A stretch of DNA of 64,000 nucleotides from CAYLHU01 sp964383715 (GTDB lineage Bacteria > Patescibacteriota > Minisyncoccia > Minisyncoccales > CG1-02-41-26). Below, piece by piece: positions 49,569-57,635 of this stretch; within the stretch, counting starts at the first letter, position 1, and each line of letters opens with the position of its first letter. Made by a program: the position numbers and the translations under genes. Location: NCBI GenBank assembly GCA_964383715.1, contig CAYLHU010000001.1, positions 62,001-126,000 of the forward strand, written 5' to 3'. The notes beneath the pieces were generated by a model, which saw only the letters and a program-made list of their open reading frames with translations, was not told the DNA's origin and did no database searches.

Positions 49569-50822
49569 TTAAAATGTCAATTTAACTTTTATTTTCTTAA
49601 TGTCCTTTGGGGCTTTTCTAACCCAAAAAGGTTTGAACGAAAGATTAGCTTCCTTCACTTGAGAATAATTTTCAAGAATAAAATCTCTAATTTCTTTTTC
49701 TAACAATCCCCTAATATTCAAAGCGATGGATTCCACCGGTATTTTTTTATATAAATCAAAATTTATTTTAGCATTGAGAACTACCTTCCCTGAAGAAGAA
49801 AGAAGGTTTTTGGAAAAAAATTCTATTTTTAAATTTTCAATATTGAAATCTTCCTCTTCCGATATGTTCCCTCTAATATAATTAACTGCAATTTCCTTTA
49901 CATCTGAAAAAATAAAAGCTAACCCTTTGACTTTTATCCTCCCCTCACAATTAATTTCCGAAACATTTTCTCCGACATCTTCAGAACAAGAACTTTCAAA
50001 TTCTTCCACCAACAAGGAATCCTCATTTAAGGAGAAACCTTCGGGAAGGTCATTTTTCATAGATTCTTTGACTAAATCCAGCAAGTCGCCTCTTAGCCCC
50101 TCTTTAGACAAATCTATATCTTCTCGACTGACTACCTCTATCTCATTTTTGGAGCCCCCAGTTATTGCCTCTTCCGATTCGGCCCAAACGCTGTAATAAA
50201 GAGAGTTCCCAACTAAGCCCGGAACTGAAAATCTTGAAGGACTGATATTGTAATCATCCCCCTCTTCCTGGGCCACAACCCTCACATCTTTATAACTGGG
50301 AATAACTTTGCCATTAACAATTTGAGCTGCCGGCAAATATATTTTATTGGGACAATGAAAAATTTTCCCGCCATCTGAAGAAAGGAACCTCGTGGAAGCC
50401 CTCAATGTGATTTCCCGAACTGGATTGGTAGAATTATAAACTCTGATAATCCCTTCGCTTTTTGCCCCCGTAATTTCTCGACCGGTTGTTTTAAATGTTC
50501 CTTTTTTTGTTTCTTCTTTTTCAAAAAATCTTCCCGGAATAATTTTATTTTGAATATCCGAAGAAGATTGGGCAATATTAACCTCTATATCTTGTTCAAA
50601 AGTCCTATTCTCTAACAATGGAGAAATTTCCAATTCCAATTTTGCATAGAGAGGAGAAGCAAGCCAAATTATAAAAAACAAAAAAACTACTGAAACTGAT
50701 ATTATTAAGAGAATAAAAGAAAACTTCTTTTTAAAATGTTTTTTCTTGGATTTTTCAAAAAAAATCTTCTCCGGTTCACTTCTTCTCCCAGGCGGAGTTA
50801 TGTCAATTATTTTTTCCCTCAT
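49569..50822 (-). CDS. Large bitopic membrane protein with extracytoplasmic domain, unknown
   Basis: 417 residues. A short cytoplasmic N-terminus (MREKIIDITPPGRRSEPEKI) has a basic patch before one TM helix (about 33-55). The remaining ~360 residues, outside the membrane, are beta-rich (TKKGTFKTTGREITGAKSEGI, STRFLSSDGGKIFHC, GDDYNISPSRFSVPGLVGN). The pattern resembles the CPR proteins sometimes labelled baseplate-J-like; I am not certain of the family. Two cysteines (SCSEDVGENVSEINC) could form a disulphide. I chose ATG 50822; the upstream frame to 50873 is unsupported. Confidence 0.65.
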   Translation of the reverse strand: MREKIIDITPPGRRSEPEKIFFEKSKKKHFKKKFSFILLIISVSVVFLFFIIWLASPLYAKLELEISPLLENRTFEQDIEVNIAQSSSDIQNKIIPGRFFEKEETKKGTFKTTGREITGAKSEGIIRVYNSTNPVREITLRASTRFLSSDGGKIFHCPNKIYLPAAQIVNGKVIPSYKDVRVVAQEEGDDYNISPSRFSVPGLVGNSLYYSVWAESEEAITGGSKNEIEVVSREDIDLSKEGLRGDLLDLVKESMKNDLPEGFSLNEDSLLVEEFESSCSEDVGENVSEINCEGRIKVKGLAFIFSDVKEIAVNYIRGNISEEEDFNIENLKIEFFSKNLLSSSGKVVLNAKINFDLYKKIPVESIALNIRGLLEKEIRDFILENYSQVKEANLSFKPFWVRKAPKDIKKIKVKLTF

Positions 50823-50879
50823 AAATATTTGTTTTATTAATTTTATTTTACCCCTTAAGTTCCTATAATACAACTTATC

Positions 50880-51230
50880 TTAAACACCGCCAAAATAAAT
50901 ATTTTTTATTTTTTCATTTTCCAAAATTTCTTTTCCCTCTTCTAAAATAATTTCACCGTTTTTTAAAATACAAACCCTATCGGCAATTCCAACTGCTTTT
51001 TTAACATTTTGCTCAACAATAATAATACTCGCTCCCTCTTTTTTGTTAATTTCCTGAATTTTTTCAAAGACCTCTTTCATCGCTTTTGGCGCCAAACCAA
51101 GAGAGGGTTCGTCAAACAAAAGCAACTTTGGACTTTGTATCAAGGCCCGGCCAATGGCCAACATCTGCTGTTCTCCGCCTGAAAGATTAGAAGCTAACTC
51201 TTTTTCTCTTTCCTTTAAAACTGGAAAAAC
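50880..51230 (-). pseudogene. Remnant of a LivF-type ABC transporter ATPase (C-terminal half)
   Basis: 117 open codons: FPVLKEREKELASNLSGGEQQ (ABC signature LSGGEQQ), MLAIGRALIQSPKLLLFDEP (Walker B), SLGLAPKAMKEVF, then IIIVEQNVKKAVGIADRVCIL. This matches the second half of branched-chain amino-acid ATPase LivF. The Walker A half is missing: a stop codon (51231-51233) interrupts the frame and alaS ends 7 bases further on. An internal ATG (51164) could start a 94-residue stub, which would be inactive as an ATPase. No other Liv genes are here, so it is a stranded fragment. Confidence 0.8.
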
Positions 51231-51239
51231 TTAAATTTA

Positions 51240-53135
51240 CTAAATAAGAATTGCTTTTATTCGTCTCACTCCGGCACTTGATGATTCTTCTTTTTTAATC
51301 TTGAATTCTCCCAATTCAGATGTTCGCTGAATATGAGGACCGGCGCAAATCTCCCGACTAAAAGGAGGTTCTGAGCTTGTCGAAGAATTGCCTCCAATTG
51401 TATAAACGGAAACCTTTTCGGGATATTTTTCTTTAAAAAATGCCAAAACGCCTGATTTTAAGGCATCTTTAAGCAACATCTCTTCTCGTTTAACCTCCAA
51501 ATCCGCTTTAATTTTTTGATTAACCAATAATTCAACTTTCTCAATTTCTTCAGAACTCATTTTTCTCTCAAAGGAAAAATCAAATCTTAATCTATCAGGA
51601 TTAACATTTGACCCCATCTGTTGAACTTTCTCCCCCAAGACAATTCTTAGAGCACCCTGAAGTAAATGAGTAGCTGTGTGTAATTTAGTGGCTTTCAATT
51701 TCTCCTCCTCTGTTTTTAATTCTTCTATCCCCACTCCCCCAAATTTTTTCTCCGCTCCTACTCGAGATACCTCCTGATGTTTTTTTAATTTTTTTCTAAA
51801 ATAATCCCAGTATTCTTTTTCGTTTATCTTTTTATTTACTTTTGGATATTTCCTTAATTCCTCTAATGTTAAATCTGGAGGAAACCCGTAGGTTTCATAC
51901 ATATAAAAAGCAAACCCACCCTTAAATGGTAATTGCTGATCTTTTTCTTTTATTAAAGTTTTATTAAATAACTCAAAACTCTCAATATTTTTTTGTAAAA
52001 ATTTTAATCCGCTATCTAATGTTTTCCCAAATTTTTCTTCCTCGTCTTTAATAACCTTTAAAATATTATCCTGTTCAGATTTTAATTCCGGATACACTTC
52101 CTCGTAAATACCTATCACTTTCTTAGACAAAGAAACAAGAAAATTTTGAGGTAGCCCCAATATCCTACCATATCGAATAGCCCTTCTTAAAATCCTTCTT
52201 AGGGTGTAACCTCTTCCGATATTTGAGGGTTCAATACCTTCTGCCCCTAAAAAAACAACCGATTTAATATGGTCAGCAACAATCCTCTCCCCCCTCAAAT
52301 CTCCACAGGGCTGCCCTGTGTATTTTTCTTTTAAATCTCCACAGGGCAACCCTGTGTATTTTCTTAAATCTTTTAATATTAGCTCAAATATATCCGTTTC
52401 AAAAACCGAGGGCTTATTTTGAATGACAGCAACCAGTCGCTCAAGCCCCATTCCGGTATCAACTCCTTTTTGTTCCAATAACGAAAACTCCCTATTTTTA
52501 TCTTGATAATATTCATTAAAGACCAAGTTCCAAATCTCAATAAATCTTCCGCATTGGCAATTGGGCAAACATTTTTCTCCTAACGAACAAGGGTTGCCAG
52601 TCAAATCGTAGTGAATTTCAGTCGTTGGACCACAGGGACCTTCTTCCCCCGTCGGCCCCCAAAAATTATCTTCCCGTCCAAAAGGATAAATTTTGTTTTT
52701 ATCAATGCCTAATTTTTGCCAAATCTTCCCCGATTCCTCGTCTTTTGAAATCCTACTATCACCCTTAAAAATAGTGAACCATAATCTATCCTTGTCTAAA
52801 TTACAAATCTCGGTTAAAAATTGAAAAGACAATTTAATGGCTTCTTCTTTAAAATAGTCCCCAAAACTAAAATTACCTAACATTTCTAAAAATGTTAGGT
52901 GGGAAATATCACCAACATTATCAATGTCCGAAGTTCGGAGACATTTTTGACAAGAGGAGACCTTATTACCAAAGGGACTTTTTTGACCTAAAAAATATTT
53001 TTTAAACTGTTGCATCCCAGCCGTCGTAAAAAGAACTGTTGGGTCGTCAGAAATTAAAGGACTTGAAGGAATAATCTTGTGTCCCCTTTTTTCAAAAAAA
53101 TCTAAAAACTTTTGACGAATTTCTTGAGAGAGCAT
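51240..53135 (-). CDS. alaS: Alanyl-tRNA synthetase, short form with repeat-derived inserts
   Basis: 631 residues against ~870 usual. Catalytic core: FFEKRGHKIIPSSPL, FTTAGMQQFKKYFLG, TFLEMLGNFSFGDYFK, GEEGPCGPTTEIHYD; editing domain: KLHTATHLLQGAL (HxxxH) and REICAGPHI. The protein stops right after AGVRRIKAILI, so the oligomerisation and C-Ala domains are absent. Two inserts derive from palindromes: a 12-residue tandem repeat KYTGLPCGDLKE/KYTGQPCGDLRG (52297-52363) and NSSTSSEPP (about 51365-51392, REP-like word CTTCGACAAGCTCAG). Confidence 0.94.
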   Translation of the reverse strand: MLSQEIRQKFLDFFEKRGHKIIPSSPLISDDPTVLFTTAGMQQFKKYFLGQKSPFGNKVSSCQKCLRTSDIDNVGDISHLTFLEMLGNFSFGDYFKEEAIKLSFQFLTEICNLDKDRLWFTIFKGDSRISKDEESGKIWQKLGIDKNKIYPFGREDNFWGPTGEEGPCGPTTEIHYDLTGNPCSLGEKCLPNCQCGRFIEIWNLVFNEYYQDKNREFSLLEQKGVDTGMGLERLVAVIQNKPSVFETDIFELILKDLRKYTGLPCGDLKEKYTGQPCGDLRGERIVADHIKSVVFLGAEGIEPSNIGRGYTLRRILRRAIRYGRILGLPQNFLVSLSKKVIGIYEEVYPELKSEQDNILKVIKDEEEKFGKTLDSGLKFLQKNIESFELFNKTLIKEKDQQLPFKGGFAFYMYETYGFPPDLTLEELRKYPKVNKKINEKEYWDYFRKKLKKHQEVSRVGAEKKFGGVGIEELKTEEEKLKATKLHTATHLLQGALRIVLGEKVQQMGSNVNPDRLRFDFSFERKMSSEEIEKVELLVNQKIKADLEVKREEMLLKDALKSGVLAFFKEKYPEKVSVYTIGGNSSTSSEPPFSREICAGPHIQRTSELGEFKIKKEESSSAGVRRIKAILI

Positions 53136-53140
53136 ATTCT

Positions 53141-53662
53141 TTAAGTAAACCTGTCGGCTATTATTGAGGCGGCAAAGGACTCCGGCTTTATTTTCGCCTC
53201 AAACCCGTTGCTTTTTATCAAACCAACAACCTCTTTTATCATATCTTTAGTCGGCCCATTTTGGCCAACATCAGCATGAACATATTGAAATTGATAGTTC
53301 AATTTAAGAGGAGATTTCCCAACTCTCTCCTTGATAGAATCCCTAAACCCCAAAGCCATTTCGCAGGAAAGATAAACTTCTTCCAAAATTCTTTGGCGAA
53401 ATGTAAAAAATCTTTTCTTGCTATCTTCAGGATACCTGATTTTGGTAAGAAAAAATCTCCCCCCTCGTCCTTTTCTTAGAATAACTAAAACAACCGGGAA
53501 AGACGGCCTCTCATTAGAGTCCGAATCACACCCTATGACAATTTCGTAAAACTCACTGGGCTGGTCTGTCATATAATCAAATACTTTTTCAACCACTCCT
53601 TGAAAGCTAACATTTTCACAATTTGGATTAAAAAAAAGAAAATCTTGATATTTATTAGACAT
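53141..53662 (-). CDS. YkuK-like protein (DUF458, RNase H-like fold)
   Basis: 173 residues: EIVIGCDSDSNERPSFPVVLV (acidic motif near residue 45), a basic central part and YQFQYVHADVGQNGPTKDMIKEVVGLI. I recognise this as DUF458/YkuK, a predicted RNase H-like family of unknown function. It lies 5 bases upstream of alaS, so probably cotranscribed. Confidence 0.8.
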   Translation of the reverse strand: MSNKYQDFLFFNPNCENVSFQGVVEKVFDYMTDQPSEFYEIVIGCDSDSNERPSFPVVLVILRKGRGGRFFLTKIRYPEDSKKRFFTFRQRILEEVYLSCEMALGFRDSIKERVGKSPLKLNYQFQYVHADVGQNGPTKDMIKEVVGLIKSNGFEAKIKPESFAASIIADRFT

Positions 53663-53719
53663 ATATGAAATAAATCTATTTATTATTCTATCATAAATCC
53701 TAAATTTTGAAAGACACTA

Positions 53720-54400
53720 AACTAAAAAAGGTTCGTTTGTGTGCGATGAGGGATTACCCTCATCTTTACAAACTCACTTCGTTCGTTTGTGGACGATCGT
53801 CTTAGAATGCACCCTTTTTCTTTTTCTTTCCTTCGTGCAAAAAAAGGTTCGTTTGTGTGCGATGAGGGATTACCCTCATCTTTACAAACTCACTTCGTTC
53901 GTTTGTGGACGATCGTCTTAGAATGCACCCTTTTTCTTTTTCTTTCCTTCGTGCAAAAAAAGGTTCGTTTGTGTGCGATGAGGGATTACCCTCATCTTTA
54001 CAAACTCACTTCGTTNNNNNNNNNNNNNNNNNNNNNNNNNNNNNNNNNNNNNNNNNNNNNNNNNNNNNNNNNNNNNNNNNNNNNNNNNNNNNNNNNNNNN
54101 NNNNNNNNNNNNNNNTCTTAGAATGCACCCTTTTTCTTTTTCTTTCCTTCGTGCAAAAAAAGGTTCGTTTCCAGACGATCGTCTTAGAATGCACCCTTTC
54201 GTTCACGAGAAATGAAACAAGTGAAATATAGAAGCAATGCCCTGAAAATTAGGTAATAAAAAAAACAGGTTCGTTTGTGTGCGATGAGGGATTACCCTCA
54301 TCTTTACAAACTCACTTCGTTCGTTTGTGGACGATCGTCTTAGAATGCACCCTTTTTCTTTTTCTTTTCTTCGTGCAAAAAAATCTTCACTTTTTTGCTT
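53720..54400. repeat. 116-bp tandem array with assembly gap
   Basis: Units start at 53731, 53847 and 53963 (period 116). They consist of GGTTCGTTTGTGTGC, a GATGAGGGATTACCCTCATC hairpin, TTACAAACTCACTTCGTTCG, GGACGATCGTC and TTAGAATGCACCCTTTTTC. Exactly 100 N (54016-54115) interrupt the third unit; a further separated copy is at about 54267-54380. The real copy number is unknown. No gene between DUF458 and tpiA. Confidence 0.9.
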
Positions 54401-54535
54401 ACCAAAAAACCCGCCGAAGCGAGTTCTCATAAATAATAATATTTACTTGTTTCGTTTTTGTTTTATTTTATTTTATTTTATTTATTTTAATAAAAAATCT
54501 ATCTATGGCAGATTTGCTTAAGTAAAACACAAAAA

Positions 54536-55285
54536 TTATTTCTTTAAAATCCCCAAAAATTCTTTTGGGTCTAAAGAAGCACCGCCAACCAGTAACCCAT
54601 CTATCCATGGTTGATTCAGATAACTTTCAGCATTTTTAGAATTAATACTCCCCCCATAAAGAATTTTAATATCTTTCCCTGTTTTCTTATTAAAAACTTC
54701 TGAAATAATCTTTCTAATATATAAAATTGAACTAGAAACATCTTCTATCGAAGCTGGTTTTCCAGTCCCTATCGCCCAAATTGGTTCATAGGCAATAATT
54801 ATTTTTTTTATATCTGAATGAGAGACATCTCTTAACCCTTCTTTTAATTGGTTCTTTAGTATTTGAAGATTTTTACCTCTTTCTTTTTCTTCCTTGCTTT
54901 CACCCAAACAAAATATCGGCTTAATATCTGAAGAGAGAGCTATTTTTATCTTTTTATTTACCATTTCGTCTGTTTCTTTAAAAAACTTTCTTCTTTCAGA
55001 GTGTCCCAAAATGGCATATTCTACCCCCAAGTCCTTTAACATTATAGCTGAAACTTCTCCGCTAAAAGCTCCTTTGCCAGCTGGTGGATTTTCCCAGAAA
55101 AAATTTTGGGTTCCTAATTTTATCTTTGAATTCTGTTGCTTAACCCAGTCCAAATAGACAAAAGGAGGACAAATGACTATATCAAAATTATTTTTTTTAA
55201 GCCCTTTTCGGAGAGAATTAAAAAGTTTCTTCACTTCCTTTAAGCTGCTCGGATTACATTTCCAATTGGCGATGATAAGCTTCAT
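54536..55285 (-). CDS. tpiA: Triosephosphate isomerase
   Basis: 249 residues, TIM barrel: IANWKCNPSS (Asn and catalytic Lys), YAILGHSERRKFF (His), IIAYEPIWAIGTG (catalytic Glu) and ILYGGSINSKNA, GLLVGGASLD. It interconverts dihydroxyacetone-phosphate and glyceraldehyde-3-phosphate, the products of the aldolase at 19.8-20.9 kb. Family C repeat directly upstream. Confidence 0.96.
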   Translation of the reverse strand: MKLIIANWKCNPSSLKEVKKLFNSLRKGLKKNNFDIVICPPFVYLDWVKQQNSKIKLGTQNFFWENPPAGKGAFSGEVSAIMLKDLGVEYAILGHSERRKFFKETDEMVNKKIKIALSSDIKPIFCLGESKEEKERGKNLQILKNQLKEGLRDVSHSDIKKIIIAYEPIWAIGTGKPASIEDVSSSILYIRKIISEVFNKKTGKDIKILYGGSINSKNAESYLNQPWIDGLLVGGASLDPKEFLGILKK

Positions 55286-55286
55286 A

Positions 55287-55400
55287 GTTGATACGAATAT
55301 ACGAATTTAATGCTAATCTACAAATCTACAAATCTACAAATAAAATGATACGAATATACGAATTACGAATACTATGAATCAACTTGATACCAATTCTCAA
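55287..55400. repeat. Family C repeat upstream of tpiA
   Basis: ACGAATATACGAATTTAATGC, AATCTACAAATCTACAAATC and GATACGAATATACGAATTACG words. Confidence 0.75.
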
Positions 55401-55413
55401 ATTACGAATAAAA

Positions 55414-55800
55414 TTAATTAAGAATTCTTCTTGGTTTAAGATATTTATCTCTAAAATTCACAAGCAATCCTAATTTCATTTTAGTAGCTTTTAAGTATCG
55501 TTTCATTTGATAATAATCTTCTTTTAGGAGAATTCTTTTTACTTTAAACTCAATTAAAATTTTATTTTCAACAAAAAAATCAACTCTATTTCCACTAATA
55601 TCAGAAGATATTGGGAGATCCTTTTCTCGCTCATAATCTATTTCTTCCTCTTTCAATTTTTTTTCAAAAAAATCTTGATATTGTTTCTCTTTACAAAACC
55701 TTCCAAGCTCATTGTGAATATCAAATAAAATCCCAGTTATTTTATAAGACAATTTCGGATAGATTACTTTTCCATTTGTAATTCGTATATTCGTATTCAT
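55414..55800 (-). CDS. GxxExxY family protein (PD-(D/E)xK-like)
   Basis: 128 residues: LSYKITGILFDIHNELGRFCKEKQYQ, then YEREKDLPI, RVDFFVENKILIEFKV (D...E-x-K nuclease-like core), YYQMKRYLKATKMKLGLLVNF and a C-terminal RRILN. This fits the GxxExxY group, a putative nuclease-fold family of unknown function. The first residues MNTNIRITN are encoded by a family C repeat (ATTCGTATATTCGTATTCAT on the plus strand), so the start codon itself comes from repeat DNA. Confidence 0.82.
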   Translation of the reverse strand: MNTNIRITNGKVIYPKLSYKITGILFDIHNELGRFCKEKQYQDFFEKKLKEEEIDYEREKDLPISSDISGNRVDFFVENKILIEFKVKRILLKEDYYQMKRYLKATKMKLGLLVNFRDKYLKPRRILN

Positions 55801-55818
55801 TTGTAGATTTGTATCGTC

Positions 55819-56847
55819 TTATTGTTTGCGTAGATATTCGGCTGCTTTTTCCGGTTCAATGGTAGAAATCTCCATACCAGCCCCTAACTCAAACCCCGCC
55901 TGAACAGAAGTTCTCGGCAATATCTCAAAATGCCAATGAAAATGCGAATAGTCCTTACCATCGCAAGGAGAAGTTCTTAGAAAAAAATTATAATCGGGAC
56001 TACCCAAAGCCCTTTTAATTTTTGATAGAGAAACGGTGAAGGCCTCGGCCAAAGCTATCTTTTGCTCTTCATTCACCCTCTCAAAATAACTGAAATGGGC
56101 TTTTGGATAAATTCTAACCTCAAAAGCCATTTTTGAAGCAAAAGGACAAAGGGCTAAAAAGTCATCATTTTCAAAAACAATCCTCCGACCATCTTCCTTA
56201 TCCCATTTTAACATTTCACAATAAATACATTTCTTATGGATATCCCAATAACGGCGAGAACCAATAATACTTTTTTGAATATCAGGGTCGGTTACCGGAA
56301 TTGCCATTATTTGAGAATGAGGATGTTCAACACTTGCCCCGGCTTGAATGCCTTGATTATGAAAAATGGAAACATAATTGACAAGCTTTTCGTTCATTAG
56401 TTCAAGATACCTCTCCTGATAAACATCAATTACTTCCTTTGTTTCCTTTATTGAAAAAGAGGACATATCTTTAAAGTGGTCTCTGGTGATAACCACTTCA
56501 TGGGAGCCAATGCCGTCCATTATTTGATAAGGGCCTTCAGCTCTTTCTCTTAAACATTCTCCCGCTGAAACGGCCGGAAACTTATTAGGAATAACCACCG
56601 TTGTCCAATTTTTTGGCAAATGTTCCAAATTTTTCGCTTTTTCTCCCGACGAAAAAACCAAAAGAGGTTTTTCCTGTTTATCTAAAGAACAAAAAAAACA
56701 ATCCTTAGTTGACTCTTTTATTTTTCTTTCCTCCTTTCTTTTGAACGCCTCCGGCCTTTTTGCTCGGCCGGTAGCCACAACAACCCAGTCCTTGCTCACC
56801 AAGTTAAATCTTAATTCTGAAGGAAATTTTTCTTTTTTCTTTGGCAT
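55819..56847 (-). CDS. galT: Galactose-1-phosphate uridylyltransferase family protein
   Basis: 342 residues of the HIT-superfamily GalT type. The active site is GASVEHPHSQIMA (His-Pro-His); zinc cysteines are CFFC and CIYC; there is an early LVSKDWVVVATGRAKRPE and a late YNFFLRTSPCDGKDYSHFHWH. It may act on galactose-1-P or other sugar-1-phosphates (ADP/UDP-glucose phosphorylase-like activity cannot be excluded). It lies 35 bases downstream of map. Confidence 0.85.
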   Translation of the reverse strand: MPKKKEKFPSELRFNLVSKDWVVVATGRAKRPEAFKRKEERKIKESTKDCFFCSLDKQEKPLLVFSSGEKAKNLEHLPKNWTTVVIPNKFPAVSAGECLRERAEGPYQIMDGIGSHEVVITRDHFKDMSSFSIKETKEVIDVYQERYLELMNEKLVNYVSIFHNQGIQAGASVEHPHSQIMAIPVTDPDIQKSIIGSRRYWDIHKKCIYCEMLKWDKEDGRRIVFENDDFLALCPFASKMAFEVRIYPKAHFSYFERVNEEQKIALAEAFTVSLSKIKRALGSPDYNFFLRTSPCDGKDYSHFHWHFEILPRTSVQAGFELGAGMEISTIEPEKAAEYLRKQ

Positions 56848-56882
56848 ATATATCTGATTATAGTAAGATTCAGAAAATAATT

Positions 56883-57635
56883 TTATTCTAATGATGTTAA
56901 AATTTCGCCTTCCTTTTCTCCTGCCACCGCCACTGTATGTTCAAAATGAGCTACTAATGAATTATCTCTTGTCTCAAAACCAAAACCGTCAATAGATTTC
57001 TTGATTTGATAACCGCCCAATGAAACCATCGGTTCAATGCAAATAACCATTCCTTTCATAATCTTAGAACCCTTATGCCTTTTACCATAATTTAAAACTT
57101 GGGGGTCTTCGTGAAGTGCCCTTCCGATCCCATGCCCACAAAGGTCCCTAATAATATTAAACCCTTGGGATTCAACATATCTTTGGATAGTATTACCAAC
57201 ATCACCAAATGTATTCCCCGGCCTCATTTTTTTTATAGCCAATTTAAGGGACTTTTTGGTTACTTTAATCAAACGGAGAACACTGAAATCAATTTCACCT
57301 ATTGGAATAGTAATGGCCATATCAGAAAAAAAACCTTCCCAAATAAGACCTAAGTCCAATGACAAAATGTCCCCATTTTTTAATCGGTAGCCAGATGGGA
57401 GGCCATGGACAATAACCTGATTAACCGAAGTACATAATGTTGCCGGATATCCTTCATATCCCTTGAATGCCGGCTTAGCTCCCTTTTCTAAAATAAGGGT
57501 TTCGGCGAACTTATCCAATTCTTTAGTTGTAACCCCTTCTCTGACTTCATTTTTAACACTTCTCATCACCTCGGCTAATAATCTCCCCCCTTGTCTCATT
57601 ATCTCAATTTCTTTTTCGGTCTTTATGGTTATCAT
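56883..57635 (-). CDS. map: Methionine aminopeptidase type I
   Basis: 250 residues, pita-bread fold: IMRQGGRLLAEVMRSV, TSVNQVIVHGLPSGY (His), LSLDLGLIWEGFFSDMAITI (two Asp ligands), GHGIGRALHEDPQVLNYG (His), GMVICIEPMVSLGG (Glu) and a final Glu ligand in FEHTVAV. It removes the initiator methionine. It overlaps adk by 4 bases, so they are coupled, as in the standard secY-adk-map order. Confidence 0.96.
   Translation of the reverse strand: MITIKTEKEIEIMRQGGRLLAEVMRSVKNEVREGVTTKELDKFAETLILEKGAKPAFKGYEGYPATLCTSVNQVIVHGLPSGYRLKNGDILSLDLGLIWEGFFSDMAITIPIGEIDFSVLRLIKVTKKSLKLAIKKMRPGNTFGDVGNTIQRYVESQGFNIIRDLCGHGIGRALHEDPQVLNYGKRHKGSKIMKGMVICIEPMVSLGGYQIKKSIDGFGFETRDNSLVAHFEHTVAVAGEKEGEILTSLE

Noticed and set aside
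53720..54400. Possible CRISPR array
   Set aside because: The units are 116-bp near-identical tandem copies with no unique spacers, and no cas1/cas2 is present. The Cas4-like nuclease at 43.5 kb is far away and isolated.
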